The notes below the pieces were generated by a model. It did no database searches, was not told the origin of the DNA, and worked only from the letters and a program-made list of their open reading frames with translations. Below, one piece after another: positions 10,446 through 21,573 of a DNA stretch of 64,000 bases (position 1 is its first letter; every line of letters starts with the position of its first letter). The translations under genes and the position numbers were made by a program. The stretch is from positions 91,276,416 to 91,340,415 of the forward strand of contig NC_134840.1 in assembly GCF_965363235.1 (NCBI RefSeq), read 5' to 3'. This stretch comes from Mytilus galloprovincialis. Lineage: Eukaryota > Mollusca > Bivalvia > Mytilida > Mytilidae.

Positions 10446-10676
10446 AAATTACTGAATACTATTTTGAAAGCAAGCAATGACTCTTTAAATGAAGATTTGA
10501 TGGATCAAAAGGCGACACTTTTCAAAGAGGCATATTTAAGCGTTCCTTTATATAAAATTATTAAGCTACAAAAAGTGAATAAAGAGGATATTCAAATATT
10601 CAACTATGAATCGTTCCCTTAAAATTTGTTTACAGCAAAAAGGAACACTACAAAAGAAATATTTATTGTTAATAAA
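10446..10676 (+). pseudogene. Carbohydrate sulfotransferase C-terminal fragment, inverted paralogue of the 34-kb copy
   Basis: Translation in frame 10,446 onward matches the C-terminal end of the sulfotransferase remnant at 33,921-34,150 nearly codon for codon (KLLNTILKA, FKEAY-SVPL, KEDIQIFNYESFP). A TAA at 10,620-10,622 replaces a Lys codon of the other copy. Homology continues past the coding end through non-coding DNA to about 10,960, matching 33,640-33,920 in reverse orientation, so this is a DNA-level duplication, not a retrocopy. No N-terminal part is present here. Confidence 0.75.
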
Positions 10677-11129
10677 AAAGCATTTGTCCTAGAGAAGACT
10701 GAATAAATGTTAATGTTCATGGAAGGAAACCATATTTTAAACGAAAACGCAATCGTTATTTGCTAATAAAATTAATCAACTTAATCAATCATAAAAAAAT
10801 AACCTTTATAATATACTGTTCTTGTTTTTGTCTTTGTAAATGATTAACCTTTTTTGAATAGTCATTTTTATGGTAACATCCTTTTGACGTGACTCAGTAC
10901 TTCCCGTCATTCTGTTATTGGGCGATGGTCATTTTTGTTGTTGTCTTGTCTTTCATTAGGTATTTACACCTTTCCGTGGAGAGACCTATTGATTTTGTTC
11001 TGATTATTATTTTTTTTTCTTCCGCCTTTTTTTTCTTCGCTGTTTTGTTGTTTCCCAAGATGTCGCTTAGATATTTGGAATATGATATCGAACAGTTTAT
11101 ACGCTTTTGAAACTGACACCGTTTAACCG

Positions 11130-11790
11130 AATACTTTCCCATATAAGAGTTATCTCCCCATAGACCGTTTTTCTTGTTATCTCTAAGGCTTCGCAACCGT
11201 ATAAGAAACCGACAAATTTATTTTTCTAAATTGCTCGTTGTATCTTAAGGATGTTCTGTTTTATTTGATCGAAGCCGTATAGAGATTCCATATGAGAGTT
11301 ATTTCCCCTTTTGTATTTGATATAAGTGAAATATATTTTTAACTTGAAAATCATAAGTGATAGAGGCTTAGGGTCTTTTGATTTGAGGTCATTGGTCCAT
11401 AAAAATGAAAATCAGGTCAAGGTCAAAGGTCAAGGTCATGTTCAAATTTTAATTTGGGTTTGTTATCACTAATTTTCCGAAATCTTAATAGTTATCGACA
11501 AAATATTATGCAATATTATTAGTTGCGATATGTCGTAACCGATAACTTTGTGTTGAAAGGGTACAAAGACATTTAATGGGAGTTTTCTCCCCTATTATAT
11601 TTAAAATTACACTTATGGTGATATAACTCATTTATCATATATAATTAAGACCTAGGGTCTTTTGATTTGAGGTCCTTGGTTTATGACCTTGAAATTGAGA
11701 TCAAGGTCATAGGTAAATTTAACGTTCTAGATTTTTACCTTTGCTTTTACCTCAGATGTATACATGAAAAAGCCATGGGACTTTTTGCCT
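11130..11790 (+). repeat. Diverged tandem repeat rich in AGGTCA half-sites
   Basis: Two diverged units about 290 bp apart share 'gagttatttcccc'-type starts and 'gggtcttttgatttgaggtc' ends (near 11,368 and 11,658); a partial third start is near 11,145. At 11,414-11,438 four AGGTCA half-sites occur in 25 bp, spaced 0, 1 and 0. Confidence 0.6.
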
Positions 11791-12311
11791 TATGTTGCAA
11801 GCCATTTGAACTTGAAAAAGCAAACCGGAAGTGACCTTTTTAAAACTGGAAGTAGCTTTTGTTTTGCATCACATTAATTTAAATGTATATAGAACCATAT
11901 ATTTTTAGAATCAGTGTCATGTAAACTATCAAACAATACAAAAAGTTCTATTTTTCAAATGGAAGTAAAAAACTATCTCTCTTATCTATATATTTTTGTA
12001 AAGAAACCATATATTTTTGAAATCAGCGTACAATAAGCTGTCATTTGACTCTGGAAATGACTTTTAAAACCAAATTTTAATATACCATATCAAAATAGAT
12101 CCTCATTGGTGGAAAGATCTTCAATTGTTCTCTGATCAATTGGTTTTTAATTTTTTCTGATGTTCTTTGTCATTATGTTGTTCTTACTTGACATAAGTGT
12201 TTGGTGTTATAGTGATTAAGGTTATAAAACAATGTTGACTGTTTGGCTGAGTGAAAATGATAAATACGAAATAACAACTTGCTGTTTCAACTGCAGTTTT
12301 TTTCCCATATG
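11791..12311. other. Non-coding AT-rich DNA
   Basis: No coding frame or RNA gene seen. Two phrases around 'ccatatatttttagaatcag' and 'ccatatatttttgaaatcag' (near 11,896 and 12,008) suggest an old local duplication. Confidence 0.4.
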
Positions 12312-12420
12312 TCCTAACCTGGGACAGTGGTGTTACAATACAACATAAGAATGAACTATGAAAATTAGTTGAAAAAGGCTCAACTCATTAGATGGATACA
12401 AATAGAAATTAGTCGAACTC
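12312..12420 (-). repeat. Dispersed repeat family M, partial inverted copy
   Basis: 'cctaacctgggacagtggtg' is the reverse complement of the start of the long copies at 30,900 and 59,950 ('caccactgtcccaggttag'). Confidence 0.7.
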
Positions 12421-12615
12421 TTTACATCTATGTTTGACTTATAACATACCAAAACACATATTCAAATTATGAAAAATGCCGTTTAACAAGGGGGAATTCA
12501 GAAACTATCGTCCTATCAGGTTGACTGCAGTCTCATCATGAAATTCAATTCCTAGGCAGTATTGATAAAAAAAAATCAAAAGCATGAAACAACTAATACA
12601 ATAAAAAAAATCAAT

Positions 12616-12740
12616 TCGTCACTGATGAATCGTAGACGAAACGCGCGTTTGGCGTATTAAATTATACGTTTGGTGCCAGAGGGTATCAACAGCCCAGTAG
12701 TCAGTGTTGACATGAATATCAATTATATGGTCTTTTTTTT
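12616..12740 (+). ncRNA. Retrozyme-like sequence with hammerhead core
   Basis: Perfect CTGATGA (12,622-12,628), a very short stem II (TC/GA, 3-nt loop), GAAA (12,638-12,641), a 4-bp stem III ACGC/GCGT around a 7-nt loop, and a UA at the expected cleavage position (12,655-12,656). The following body ('ggtgccagagggtatcaac', 'cccagtagtcag') is the reverse complement of part of the body at 60.9-61.6 kb. Stem I is not obvious. Type I hammerhead retrozymes have been reported from Mytilus; this looks like a copy of one, activity unknown. Confidence 0.55.
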
Positions 12741-13235
12741 AATTAATTTGGCATACGTATGAATTATTCGAAATATTAAGGATTTTCTTATCCCAGACAT
12801 AGATAACCTTAGCCGTATTTAGCACAATTTTTTTGAATGTTGGGTCTTCAATGCTCTTCACGTTTTTACGATTTTGACTTTCTTACTATTTTATTTGAGA
12901 ATAACCAAGATAGAAACTCAAAAAATGTTAATACAATGAGTTCTCAACTAAAATTTCAAATTCTCATGTACAGTTTTTTTCATACATTCTGTGAAATAAC
13001 TAGGAAATGGCATATTTCAATGAAAAGATGCATATTTTGAATAATTTGTCAAAGTATTTTTCATTTTTCTAGTTGCTTTTTATAGTACATATACTGTCTG
13101 TTTGATTTTATATGCTTCCAGCATTAAAATTTGATGTAGATGCTGTTGTTAAAATAATAATGTACTGGAGCATCTTACTATTACTGGGATGCTAGTTTTG
13201 CATATATTTTTTATAAATATTTTTTTATTTTTTGG

Positions 13236-13663
13236 GGATGCTGGATTTCCTATATATTGAAATGCTGGCATCCAGTCATATTGGGATACTGGCATCCCGT
13301 TTTATTGGGATGCTGGCATCCAGTCATATTTGGATGCTGCTGGCATCCAGTCATATTGGGATGCTGGCATCCCGTTTTATTGAGATGCTGGCATCCCGTT
13401 TTATTGGGATGCTGGCATCCAGTCATATTGGGATGCTGCTGGCATCCAGTCATATTGGGATGCTGACATCCCGTTTAATTGAGATGCTGGCTTCCCGTTT
13501 TATTGGGATGCTGGCATCCCGTTATATTGAGATGCTGGAATCCCGTTATATTTGGATGCTGGCATCCCGTTTTATTGGGATGCTGGCATCCCGAAAAAGC
13601 TGGATGCTGGCATCCAAAACTGTAGGAGTGCAGACATCGCAAAATATCCGAATGCAGTAATCC
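13236..13663. repeat. 24-bp palindromic minisatellite A, 16-18 units
   Basis: Units are a 14-bp palindrome GGATGCTGGCATCC plus a 10-bp linker such as CGTTTTATTG or AGTCATATTG. Two units carry an extra 'ctg'. Because 24 is a multiple of 3, open frames run through on both strands (to 142 codons); these are by-products. The final two units (gagtgcagacatcg, gaatgcagtaatcc) are the most diverged. Confidence 0.92.
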
Positions 13664-13861
13664 TACAAGTTCTGTTTGATATACTGTTGGCCGAATTTCT
13701 ATAGATGTACTCCAATGCATAATTTTGTGTAATGCAAAAAATAAAACAAACACAAAAATCCGTTTGTTGTTTTCCTCCCAACACTTTATCTAATGACGTC
13801 AGGGATATTATGACGTAAAAGGTGTTTTACCATCATGCGTAGAGATTCATGCAGAGACAGT
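13664..13861. other. Flank between minisatellite A and the gypsy element
   Basis: No gene. A CRE-like TGACGTCA lies near 13,794 and a second TGACGTAA at 13,811. The last four bases, CAGT (13,858-13,861), are the left copy of the gypsy target duplication. Confidence 0.5.
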
Positions 13862-14042
13862 TGAGATGTTCTTGCCTTTTACGGGGACTAAATAAATGGA
13901 CAAGACATCATTACAAACACGTCTTTATTCTCCATAAGCACGTTCATACTAAAGACATCAAAAACAGCATTACGGGTCTGACCTTACACCCTTACCTGGA
14001 ATAGCCCCGACCTCGAACAGAATTCAACCCTAATACATAACA
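13862..14042 (-). repeat. Gypsy 3' LTR (181 bp)
   Basis: Begins tgagatgttcttgcc and ends cataaca on the plus strand. Compared with the 5' LTR there is one extra G in 'ccataagcacg' and one G/C difference in 'gacctcgaac'. On the minus strand it contains AATAAA, a likely polyadenylation signal. Confidence 0.95.
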
Positions 14043-14053
14043 TCCCCCCGCTT
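14043..14053 (-). other. Polypurine tract
   Basis: Minus-strand AGCGGGGGGAT directly upstream of the 3' LTR, the usual plus-strand primer site for reverse transcription of LTR elements. Confidence 0.8.
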
Positions 14054-15083
14054 AGCAAAAATTTGGATAATTTTTTTCCACAGGTTGAATTCAGTTCAAA
14101 CCATAATACTATGTAAATATCAATTTATAAAAAACAATCTCCAGTACAATACGACTCCATATGCAAAAATCTTATTGAAATACGTTTCAACTCTTAGTTC
14201 TACAATCTCACATCTTACTCCATATGCTCTAGTAAAATTTGATAACGTTATGAAATCACAATACAATTATTTGTAAAATAGCATATATATATATATATAA
14301 GTGAAACAATGTTGTCATGACTGTAGCTGTTTATTATACATCGATAAGGAACCAACAGCGACCGCTACCTCTTATTGAAAATGAGCTTTCCACAATAGGT
14401 TTCATCCACCATAACTGTTTCTCTCACACTCTCATACCCCCAACCCCCCTACTCTCTCTCACAGACTCGTGGATCCGTGTTTATAGTTAATGAAACATGT
14501 TTCAGAAAAGTGACACCTCTTGAAACGGCAATTTATGATTTCTATCATACCGCTACTGACAATATTCCACATGAACATTCATTCTACTGTATCAAATGTA
14601 CACCATATCAAATGATTTCCGTTATCATGAACAAATTTGATGAAAATCAGTTATGTGCAAATAGTGAAAACTGATATATGCAAATCTTGAATGAATTTAT
14701 GCACACTTATTAAAAAAAATGGGTTATTCCAAGTCAACCAAAAATATAATGAAATGCAATAAATTTGAACAAACGATTAACATTAATAAAGTGCTTCAAT
14801 TAACAGTTCAAAATTTATCAAATTGTTGGACATCTATACAAGAATACGAATGACGGCGAGATAACCCTCACACAAATATCAGGTGCAACAGAGATGATGC
14901 TGGTGATTCTTTTCTTTTCCTTTTCTTACATTACTTTGTTACGCAAACTTTATCTCTGGATACTTATGAATTAGCGGCAGTGAAAATCCCACACGCTTAT
15001 GCAGTTACGAGCAGACGCTACTTTGATCATTTATTTCATTGTAAGCGGCGGAATAATTTCCACACGCCCAAGCTATAATACAC
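14054..15083 (-). other. Gypsy 3' untranslated region
   Basis: About 1 kb between the end of pol and the polypurine tract. It holds an (AT)n run at 14,283-14,299 and a pyrimidine-rich stretch at about 14,409-14,462. A 65-codon plus-strand (antisense) frame at 14,477-14,674 has some Cys/His but no motif I know. Confidence 0.6.
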
Positions 15084-15317
15084 TTAATTTATTATAGGCG
15101 GGGGCCTTTTACTTATAATCTCTTTGGCTTTAACGTTGAGATCAGAAATATCAATCCAACGTGCGTTCTGTGCAGGTTCGCCACAAAGATGAACTAAATA
15201 TTTATGTGTTCCGTTCACTATTTTACAAGCAAGTATACGTTTGATTTTAACATTGTCTTTGATATGACTATCTGTGGACGATTCAGGTGTAGTAAAATTA
15301 GTGTCTCGGAAACGCAT
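15084..15317 (-). pseudogene. Chromodomain-like C-terminal tail of the gypsy integrase
   Basis: A short frame ending TAA at 15,084 carries KIKRILACKI, KYLVHLCGEP and ARWIDISDLN, the spacing of a chromodomain (a K-x-YLV-x-W/L strand followed by a W-x-x-x-x-x-L helix). In the chromovirus group such tails guide integration to modified histones. It is out of frame with the preceding integrase block by one base near 15,300, so it was probably fused to pol in the parent element. One aromatic-cage position looks replaced, so histone binding is uncertain. Confidence 0.6.
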
Positions 15318-18300
15318 GGGTTCGCACGGGTAAATTATTTTCTGATGTGATTACATCCGGGACATTGGATAATTTATTTTCGGATGAAACAAGATCATTG
15401 CATGGACTATCGTTCTCACTGTGTTCCGAATGTTCATCTGATAGTAAATCGTGTTCTACTGTAAACTGATTGACATTTGTAATAACTGGATCCATGAAAT
15501 AGTTACACTGATTAGGTTTGCGAACATATGCCGGCTTTAGTCTGTTAATATGGATTGACGGGAAAATTTTAGATGTAGTCTGGTCTTTTAATGTATATAA
15601 GTGTGGACTTTCACAATTTTCAACAACATATTGTCCTGCAAATTTGAATTTAAATCTATGTCCTGCACCTGTCGGGTCTTTACTCATGTATACAAAGTCG
15701 CCAAGTCTTAATGTTAAGTTATGAACTTTTTGATTAGCGCGTTCCATCATTGCTGTTTGCGACTTTAGTGCGTGATCCTTTAATTCATTCCGAATAATAT
15801 CTAATCTTTCGGAAAATTGTTTAAGATAGTCATGATAATCTTTTGGGATTGACGCTAAATTCAAATCACGAACGTGTCCCGACAAAGGAAATTTAGGACG
15901 ACTGCCGTAAAGAATTTCAAAAGGTGAATATTTTACACTGTCATTTGCAGTTGAATTTAATGAAAATAAAATAGATGGTACCATATCCTCGCAACGTTTT
16001 CTCTGTTGAATGTAAGGCGTCATGCGTTCTGCAAACGTTCTATGCGTTCTTTCACACAAACCAAGACAGTGGTGAGTAAAACTCGGTATTTATTGCTGAT
16101 TTATCTCCAGTAATCGACACACTTCCTTAATTGCACGAGCGGTGGCTTCCGAACCACGGTCACTGATCATAGTATCGCAAACTCCATATTGAGATACAAG
16201 TTTAAACAAAACTTCCGCAACTGTCAACGCATCTTTGTTTGGTATAGGCTCTGCAACTAAAAATTTTGTGAACTCATCGACGGCTGTAAATATATAAGAG
16301 TTTCCTTTTGCTGACACTGGTACAGGTCCGTATAGGTCCATTTGCCAAACGACGATACCCGCTTTTGTTTTAACTTGAGTAACTTTTCGGCTCTGACAAT
16401 CGTGACAACTTCTAACATAATCCGTCACACTCTGTAATAATTTCGGGAAATAATAATGTTCTTTTAACATGTCCGCTGTATGTTGAATGCCACCGTGTCC
16501 ACTTAACGGTGAGTCATGGTACAATCGAAGGACGGTTTTAATAGCAACCTCTGGTAACGCTAGTTGATACGAAGTGAAAAGTTTTGTCCGTTTACACTTT
16601 GCTGTACGAGTATGAAAAAGCAATCCATCCACCATGTCATAATTTGAAGTTTCGAGTAGAAGTTTTCTAGCAGCTTTTTGTGAAGAGGGTAATTTATTCT
16701 GTTCAAAATATGATATAAAAGGTCCAAAGTATGGGTCCCGCACTTGCAGTTTTTGAAAAGTGTCCTTACTAAAATCACCATGTCTAAAAATTTCAATTGA
16801 ATCAGTGAATTTAACTTGCGTATTGTTCTCACTTGTAGCCGTTTCTGTACTAAGATTAGTTTGGGTTTCGTCACCATCGGTATTTAACGTTGTAAAATTT
16901 GAATGATCTTCCTTTTCCGTAGAAATTTCTGTATCCTGATTTTAAGCACTTGTTTTGGGATCGACTGATTCTGACTGATTTTCAGTGTCAATATTTTGAG
17001 ATGAAGTTTCCGGTATATCACGGTTTCCTGTATCTGCTGTTATATTACGGTCTTCAGAGTCACATTTGTCCGTGAACTGTTGATATTTTATGTTATCTGG
17101 TAACTGACTTTTTATTTTGGAAATTGTTTGATCTGCTACATCGTAATCTTCTGTATCAGCGTCATATCCAAAATATAATTGTTTGTTTTGAAATTGTTTT
17201 CTGCGCTTAAAATGTTTTAAATTCCTAATGGAGTCGTGACTTTGCATTACGTTGTTAACTTCCGGAAGATTGTGTTCTTGAAAATCTGTACTTTCAGAAT
17301 CCATAAAATTCGGAAATTTAACACGCTTTCCTTCAAATTGTATATCACCAACATGTTCGGGAACGTACGGAAAAAATGGGTCCTCTTGATCAGGACTATC
17401 AATACCTTCACAACTAGTCAATCGAGTTGACCGAGATAAAGCATCTGCAACCTGCATATCTTTTGCAGGTTTATATCGTAGTTCAAAATTGAACTGTTGC
17501 AATATTGCTACCCAGCGTTCATATATGGCCCCTTTAAGTTGTTTTTGAAATATAGGCCGAAGGGCCTGGTGGTCGCACTCGACAATAAATTTACGACCCC
17601 TCAAATACATTGCACAATCTAAAATAGCTGTTACCATCCCTAGTAATTCTAATTTTGTAGGTCCGTACGATCTTTGCCATTTGCTTAATGACTTAGAACC
17701 AAAACGAATTACACTGACCTCCTTACTATCGCTAGCTGTCTCCTGATACTGGTACAACATGTATCCTATACCTTTAGAACTGGTATCCACTGCTAAATAA
17801 AACTCAGTATGAAAATTTGGAAATGCTAAGATCGGAGAATTTGTCAATAAAGATTTCAACTTGGTAAATGCATTTTCTTGTTCTGATGTCCAACGAAATT
17901 TGGCGTTTTTCCGAAGAAGTTTGGTTAGAGGTTCTATTTCAGCGCTAAAATTTGGAATAATTTTTTTGAACCAGTTCAACAGACCTAGTGCACGGCGAAG
18001 TTCACGTACTGATCGGGGTGACGGATATTCTTGAACTGCTGTAATTCGATCAGGCGGTGGTTGTATACCGTCTTTAGAAATAAGGTGGCCAAGAAGCAAA
18101 CAAGATTTCTGTGCAAAATGACATTTCTTAGGGCCCAATTTTAGGCCAGCGGCTTGTAAACGATTAAATACCTCATGTAAATCACTAAGGTGTTGCTCAA
18201 AGGTTTCTGATGTTATTAAAACGTCATCTAAATAACACAGACAAGAATTGAATGTTAACCCATGGAGCACTTTGTCCATTAAAAGTTGAAATGATCCTGG

Positions 18301-19830
18301 CGATGAACTTAAACCCATTGGTAGGCGGAGAAATTGATATGTACCGTAACAAGTGTTGAATGCGGTATATCGTTGGCTGTCTGGAGATATAGGCATCTGA
18401 AAAAATCCTGAACTTAAATCGATATGAGTTATGAAATTCGGGGTCCTATTTGAGAAAGACTCTGTTAAATCCTGTAATTCTGGTAGTCCATAAAAAAACT
18501 GCTGAGACTGAGAATTTAAATAACGGAAATCGCAACAAAATCTGAACTGAGAGAGACTGTTTGAAGACTGATTGAAATCGCTATTTTGGCTATTTCGGGA
18601 CTCCTTGGCTCTTTTTGAAACTAACACTATGGGACTTGTGATGGGTATATCTTCGGTTTCACCAACCGGGGAAATTATTCCTTGTTTTAGCAAATGATCG
18701 AGATGATCCCGAAGTACTTGTTTTTTATCTGGGGTAAGGCGATACGATCGCTGATATTTTGGCTTGAAATCCGGTTTTAGTATAATCTTGTGTTGCACTA
18801 CGTCCGTGAAACCTAAAGCAGGATTTTCATCTGTTACAAATATGTTGTCATGCGATTTTAAAAATCCTTTCAATTGTCCTTGTTCAGACTCAGATAAATG
18901 TTTTGGAATATCAAAATAGGAGAAAAATTTTGTCCCACTAAGTTCCCCATCTTCGAACTTTTCGGTCGAAAACTGTACATTATTAACCTCTGGATTTTCT
19001 CTATTTCCTATACATGTAGCTATTAAATCGGAGTCATTGTCAAGTATCTCAAATTTCGCAACAATCTGACCCCTTGGAATATCAACTATTTCACTTGTAG
19101 AATTAAACAGTTTGACAGGCACCAGTTTATCTTTATTTACAGAAACTACCGATTTCGCTGTCAAAACACCCAATTTACACAAATAATTATGGTTCGTGCA
19201 TATTCCTTGCATACCATGTAAAATATCATTATGAACTTTGCCCCATACTATCATCTCAGAATTTGGCAAAACTGACAAACGCTTTTGATTTTTCACTTTA
19301 CAGAAACGGGAACATACGGTCAACTTAGAAAAATCTAGCATTATTTTCTTCGAGACCAAATAGTCTGTGCCTAATAATAACGGATGTGATGTTTGTGAAA
19401 ATACATGTACTAAAATCCAATGTTTTCCTTGTGGAATTTGTATTTTAATTCGTGAAACACCAATAATGTTAACAGATTGGTTATTAGCTAAAACAATTTT
19501 CTCACTAGTTGAATTTACCCTTGACTTGTGAGTTTCAGGTATTGAATTAAATAATTGTTGTGAAATTACATTTATTGAGCTTCCCGTATCTACTAGGGCT
19601 GCAATTTTCAAATTCAAAATCTGTACAGGCAAATAAATAAACTTATTCCGGCTTTCCATATTTGGTGTAGAATACTGCATTTCATCATCGGAAGTTTGAA
19701 AATGTTCAGATTGAACAGTGTTAATAAATGACCTAGAAGGCGAACGACTACGACATCTGGCACCTATATCAGTTCTCCCGAAAGACCGTGCCTGGTGTCC
19801 CCCGGGACTGTTCAGTTTCCCGAAAGTCTC
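15298..19830 (-). pseudogene. pol: Gypsy pol: protease, RT, RNase H, integrase
   Basis: One continuous frame interrupted by TAA at 16,942-16,944 and TAA at 16,090-16,092. From the first ATG at 19,680: retroviral-type aspartic protease (ALVDTGSSINVIS, Asp31); reverse transcriptase with an HIDLSSGFFQMPIS motif (about residue 420) and YLDD at 483-486; RNase H of the RT_RNaseH_2 kind (YLAVDTSSKGIGYML near 627; DHQAL); then an integrase HHCC zinc module (HGG...H...C-x-x-C, about 16,550-16,370) and DDE core (first Asp in WQMDLYGPV, second in ISDRGSEAT, Glu in GLCERTHRT beyond the second stop). The frame is open upstream of ATG 19,680 to about 19,830, where it overlaps the end of gag, so pol is probably made as a gag-pol fusion. 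Between RNase H and integrase is an acidic Ser/Thr/Asp-rich linker of about 150 residues, holding the first stop. Confidence 0.93.
19812..19821 (-). promoter_or_regulatory. Programmed -1 ribosomal frameshift site at the gag stop
   Basis: On the minus strand the gag frame reads TCG GGA AAC TGA, so the heptamer G GGA AAC (19,821-19,815) fits the canonical X XXY YYZ slippery pattern immediately before the gag stop (19,814-19,812). Slipping back one base enters the pol frame exactly. Six bases after the heptamer a GUCC/GGAC hairpin can form (about 19,808-19,797), a suitable stimulator. Confidence 0.8.
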
Positions 19831-20633
19831 TTACAATTAACCGCTGAATGACCATTTTGGTCACACAACTGACATGTGATATCTAAACTGCTAACTCCTT
19901 GTCCGTTCCAGTTGCAATAACGTTTAATATGATTTGGCGAATTACAATTGAAACAAAGATTGTTTGTTGCCTGAGGGAGGTAGGTTGCCTGCTGACGACT
20001 GTTGGTTGCCTGCTGACGACTGTTTGTTGCCTGAGGGGGTAAGTTGCCTGCTGACGACTATAAGCAAATCGATCGGTACGTCTGTTTTGTTTTGTTCTTT
20101 CATCAGTTTTAGATGCAGTTAAATTTTGGACTGCCTTAGTGAGAGTGTCTATTTGTGACTGTAAGGAGGCGAACTCGGAGTCACGTTTATCACTAGGTTT
20201 TGCCTGTTTACTTGCCGCAGCTACTTGTAGCTCAGCCTTCCTATACCCATAAGCTTCGCCCATTTTAGCGGCTGCTAATGCCGATGGACTGTCTCTATGG
20301 TGACCGGCTCTTACAAAAAATGCTAGTTGTTCGGGTAACCCTTTAATGAATTTAACTAAAATTTCGTGATCAGGTTTTTTCAATGTGTTTGCTTTTTCCA
20401 CAAGTAGGCAATAAAAATCATCAATTAAAATTGAGAATGGAAATGGGGAATGTGTCAAAGAGACAACAACCCGACCAAATAAAAAACAAGAGTGCACACG
20501 CTGAAATGTCTCGCCTTCTTTACTAATCATTGATATTATGTTGATAGACCTAAATATAAAGCTTTATTACAACTGTCACATAAACTCAACATTAACCAAA
20601 GAAAACGAAACATTGATCAATGAACCATGAAAT

Positions 20634-21390
20634 GAGGTCAAGGTCAGATGAACCATGCCAGGCAGACATGTACAGCTAACAATTCTTCAATACAACAAAT
20701 ATAGTTGACTTATTGCTTATAAATTAAGAAAAACAGACCAAAACACAAACACTTAACACTTAGCAATGGACCGTGAAAATGAGGTCAAGGTCAAATAAAA
20801 CCTGCTTAACAGACATATAAATCATAAAATATTTCCATACACCAAATATAGTTGACTAATGCATAACGTATTAGAAAAATAGACCAAAACTTAAAAACTT
20901 AACTTTGACCACTGAACCATGAAAATGAGGTCAAGGTCAGATGACACCTGTCAGCTAGACATGTACACCTTACAATCATTCCATACACCAAATATAGTAG
21001 AACTATTGCATATAGTATAAGAAAAACAGACCAAAACAAAAAAACTTAACTATAACCACTGAACCATGAAAATGAGGTCAAGGTCAGATGATACCTGCCA
21101 GTTGGACATGTACACCTTACAGTCCTTCCATACACCCAATATACTAAACCTATTGCTTATAGTATCTGAGATATGGACTTGACCACCAAAACTTAACCTT
21201 GTTCACTGATCCATGAAGTGAGGTCGAGGTCAAGTGAAAACTGTCTGACAGGCATGAGGACCTTGCAAGGTACACACATACCAAATATAGTTATCCAATT
21301 ACTTATAATAAGAGAGAATTTAACATTACAAAAAATCTTAACTTTTTTTTCAAGTAGTCACTGAACCATGGATATGTGGTCAAGGACATT
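20634..21390 (+). repeat. 146/147-bp tandem satellite carrying GAGGTCAAGGTCA
   Basis: GAGGTCAAGGTCA landmarks start at 20,634, 20,781, 20,927, 21,074 and (one change) 21,220, with a diverged sixth near 21,376: spacings 147, 146, 147, 146 and about 156 bp. Units also share 'cagacatgtacacc' and 'ccaaatatagttgac'. Confidence 0.88.
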
Positions 21391-21538
21391 GGACATGTGA
21401 CTGACGGAAAGTTCGTAACATGAGGCATCTATATACAAAGTATGAAGCATCCAGGTCTTCTACCTTCTAAAATATAAAGCTTTTAAGAAGTTAGCTAACG
21501 CCGCCGCCGCCGTAGCCGCCGCCGGATCACTATCCCTA

Positions 21539-21573
21539 TGTCGAGCTTTCTGCAACAAAAGTTGCAGGCTCGA
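21539..21573. repeat. Two-part perfect hairpin at the edge of the nested repeat
   Basis: GTCGAGC and CTGCAAC are followed by their complements GTTGCAG and GCTCGAC around an AAAA loop, with a 3-nt bulge (TTT). It follows the GCC-rich stretch and lies next to resumed gag sequence, as a terminal hairpin of a transposable element would. Confidence 0.65.

Noticed and set aside
13232..13660. 142-codon plus-strand frame and overlapping minus-strand frames in the 24-bp array
   Set aside because: Several frames on both strands are open at once because the period is a multiple of three; no start context, signal or non-repeat coding flank.
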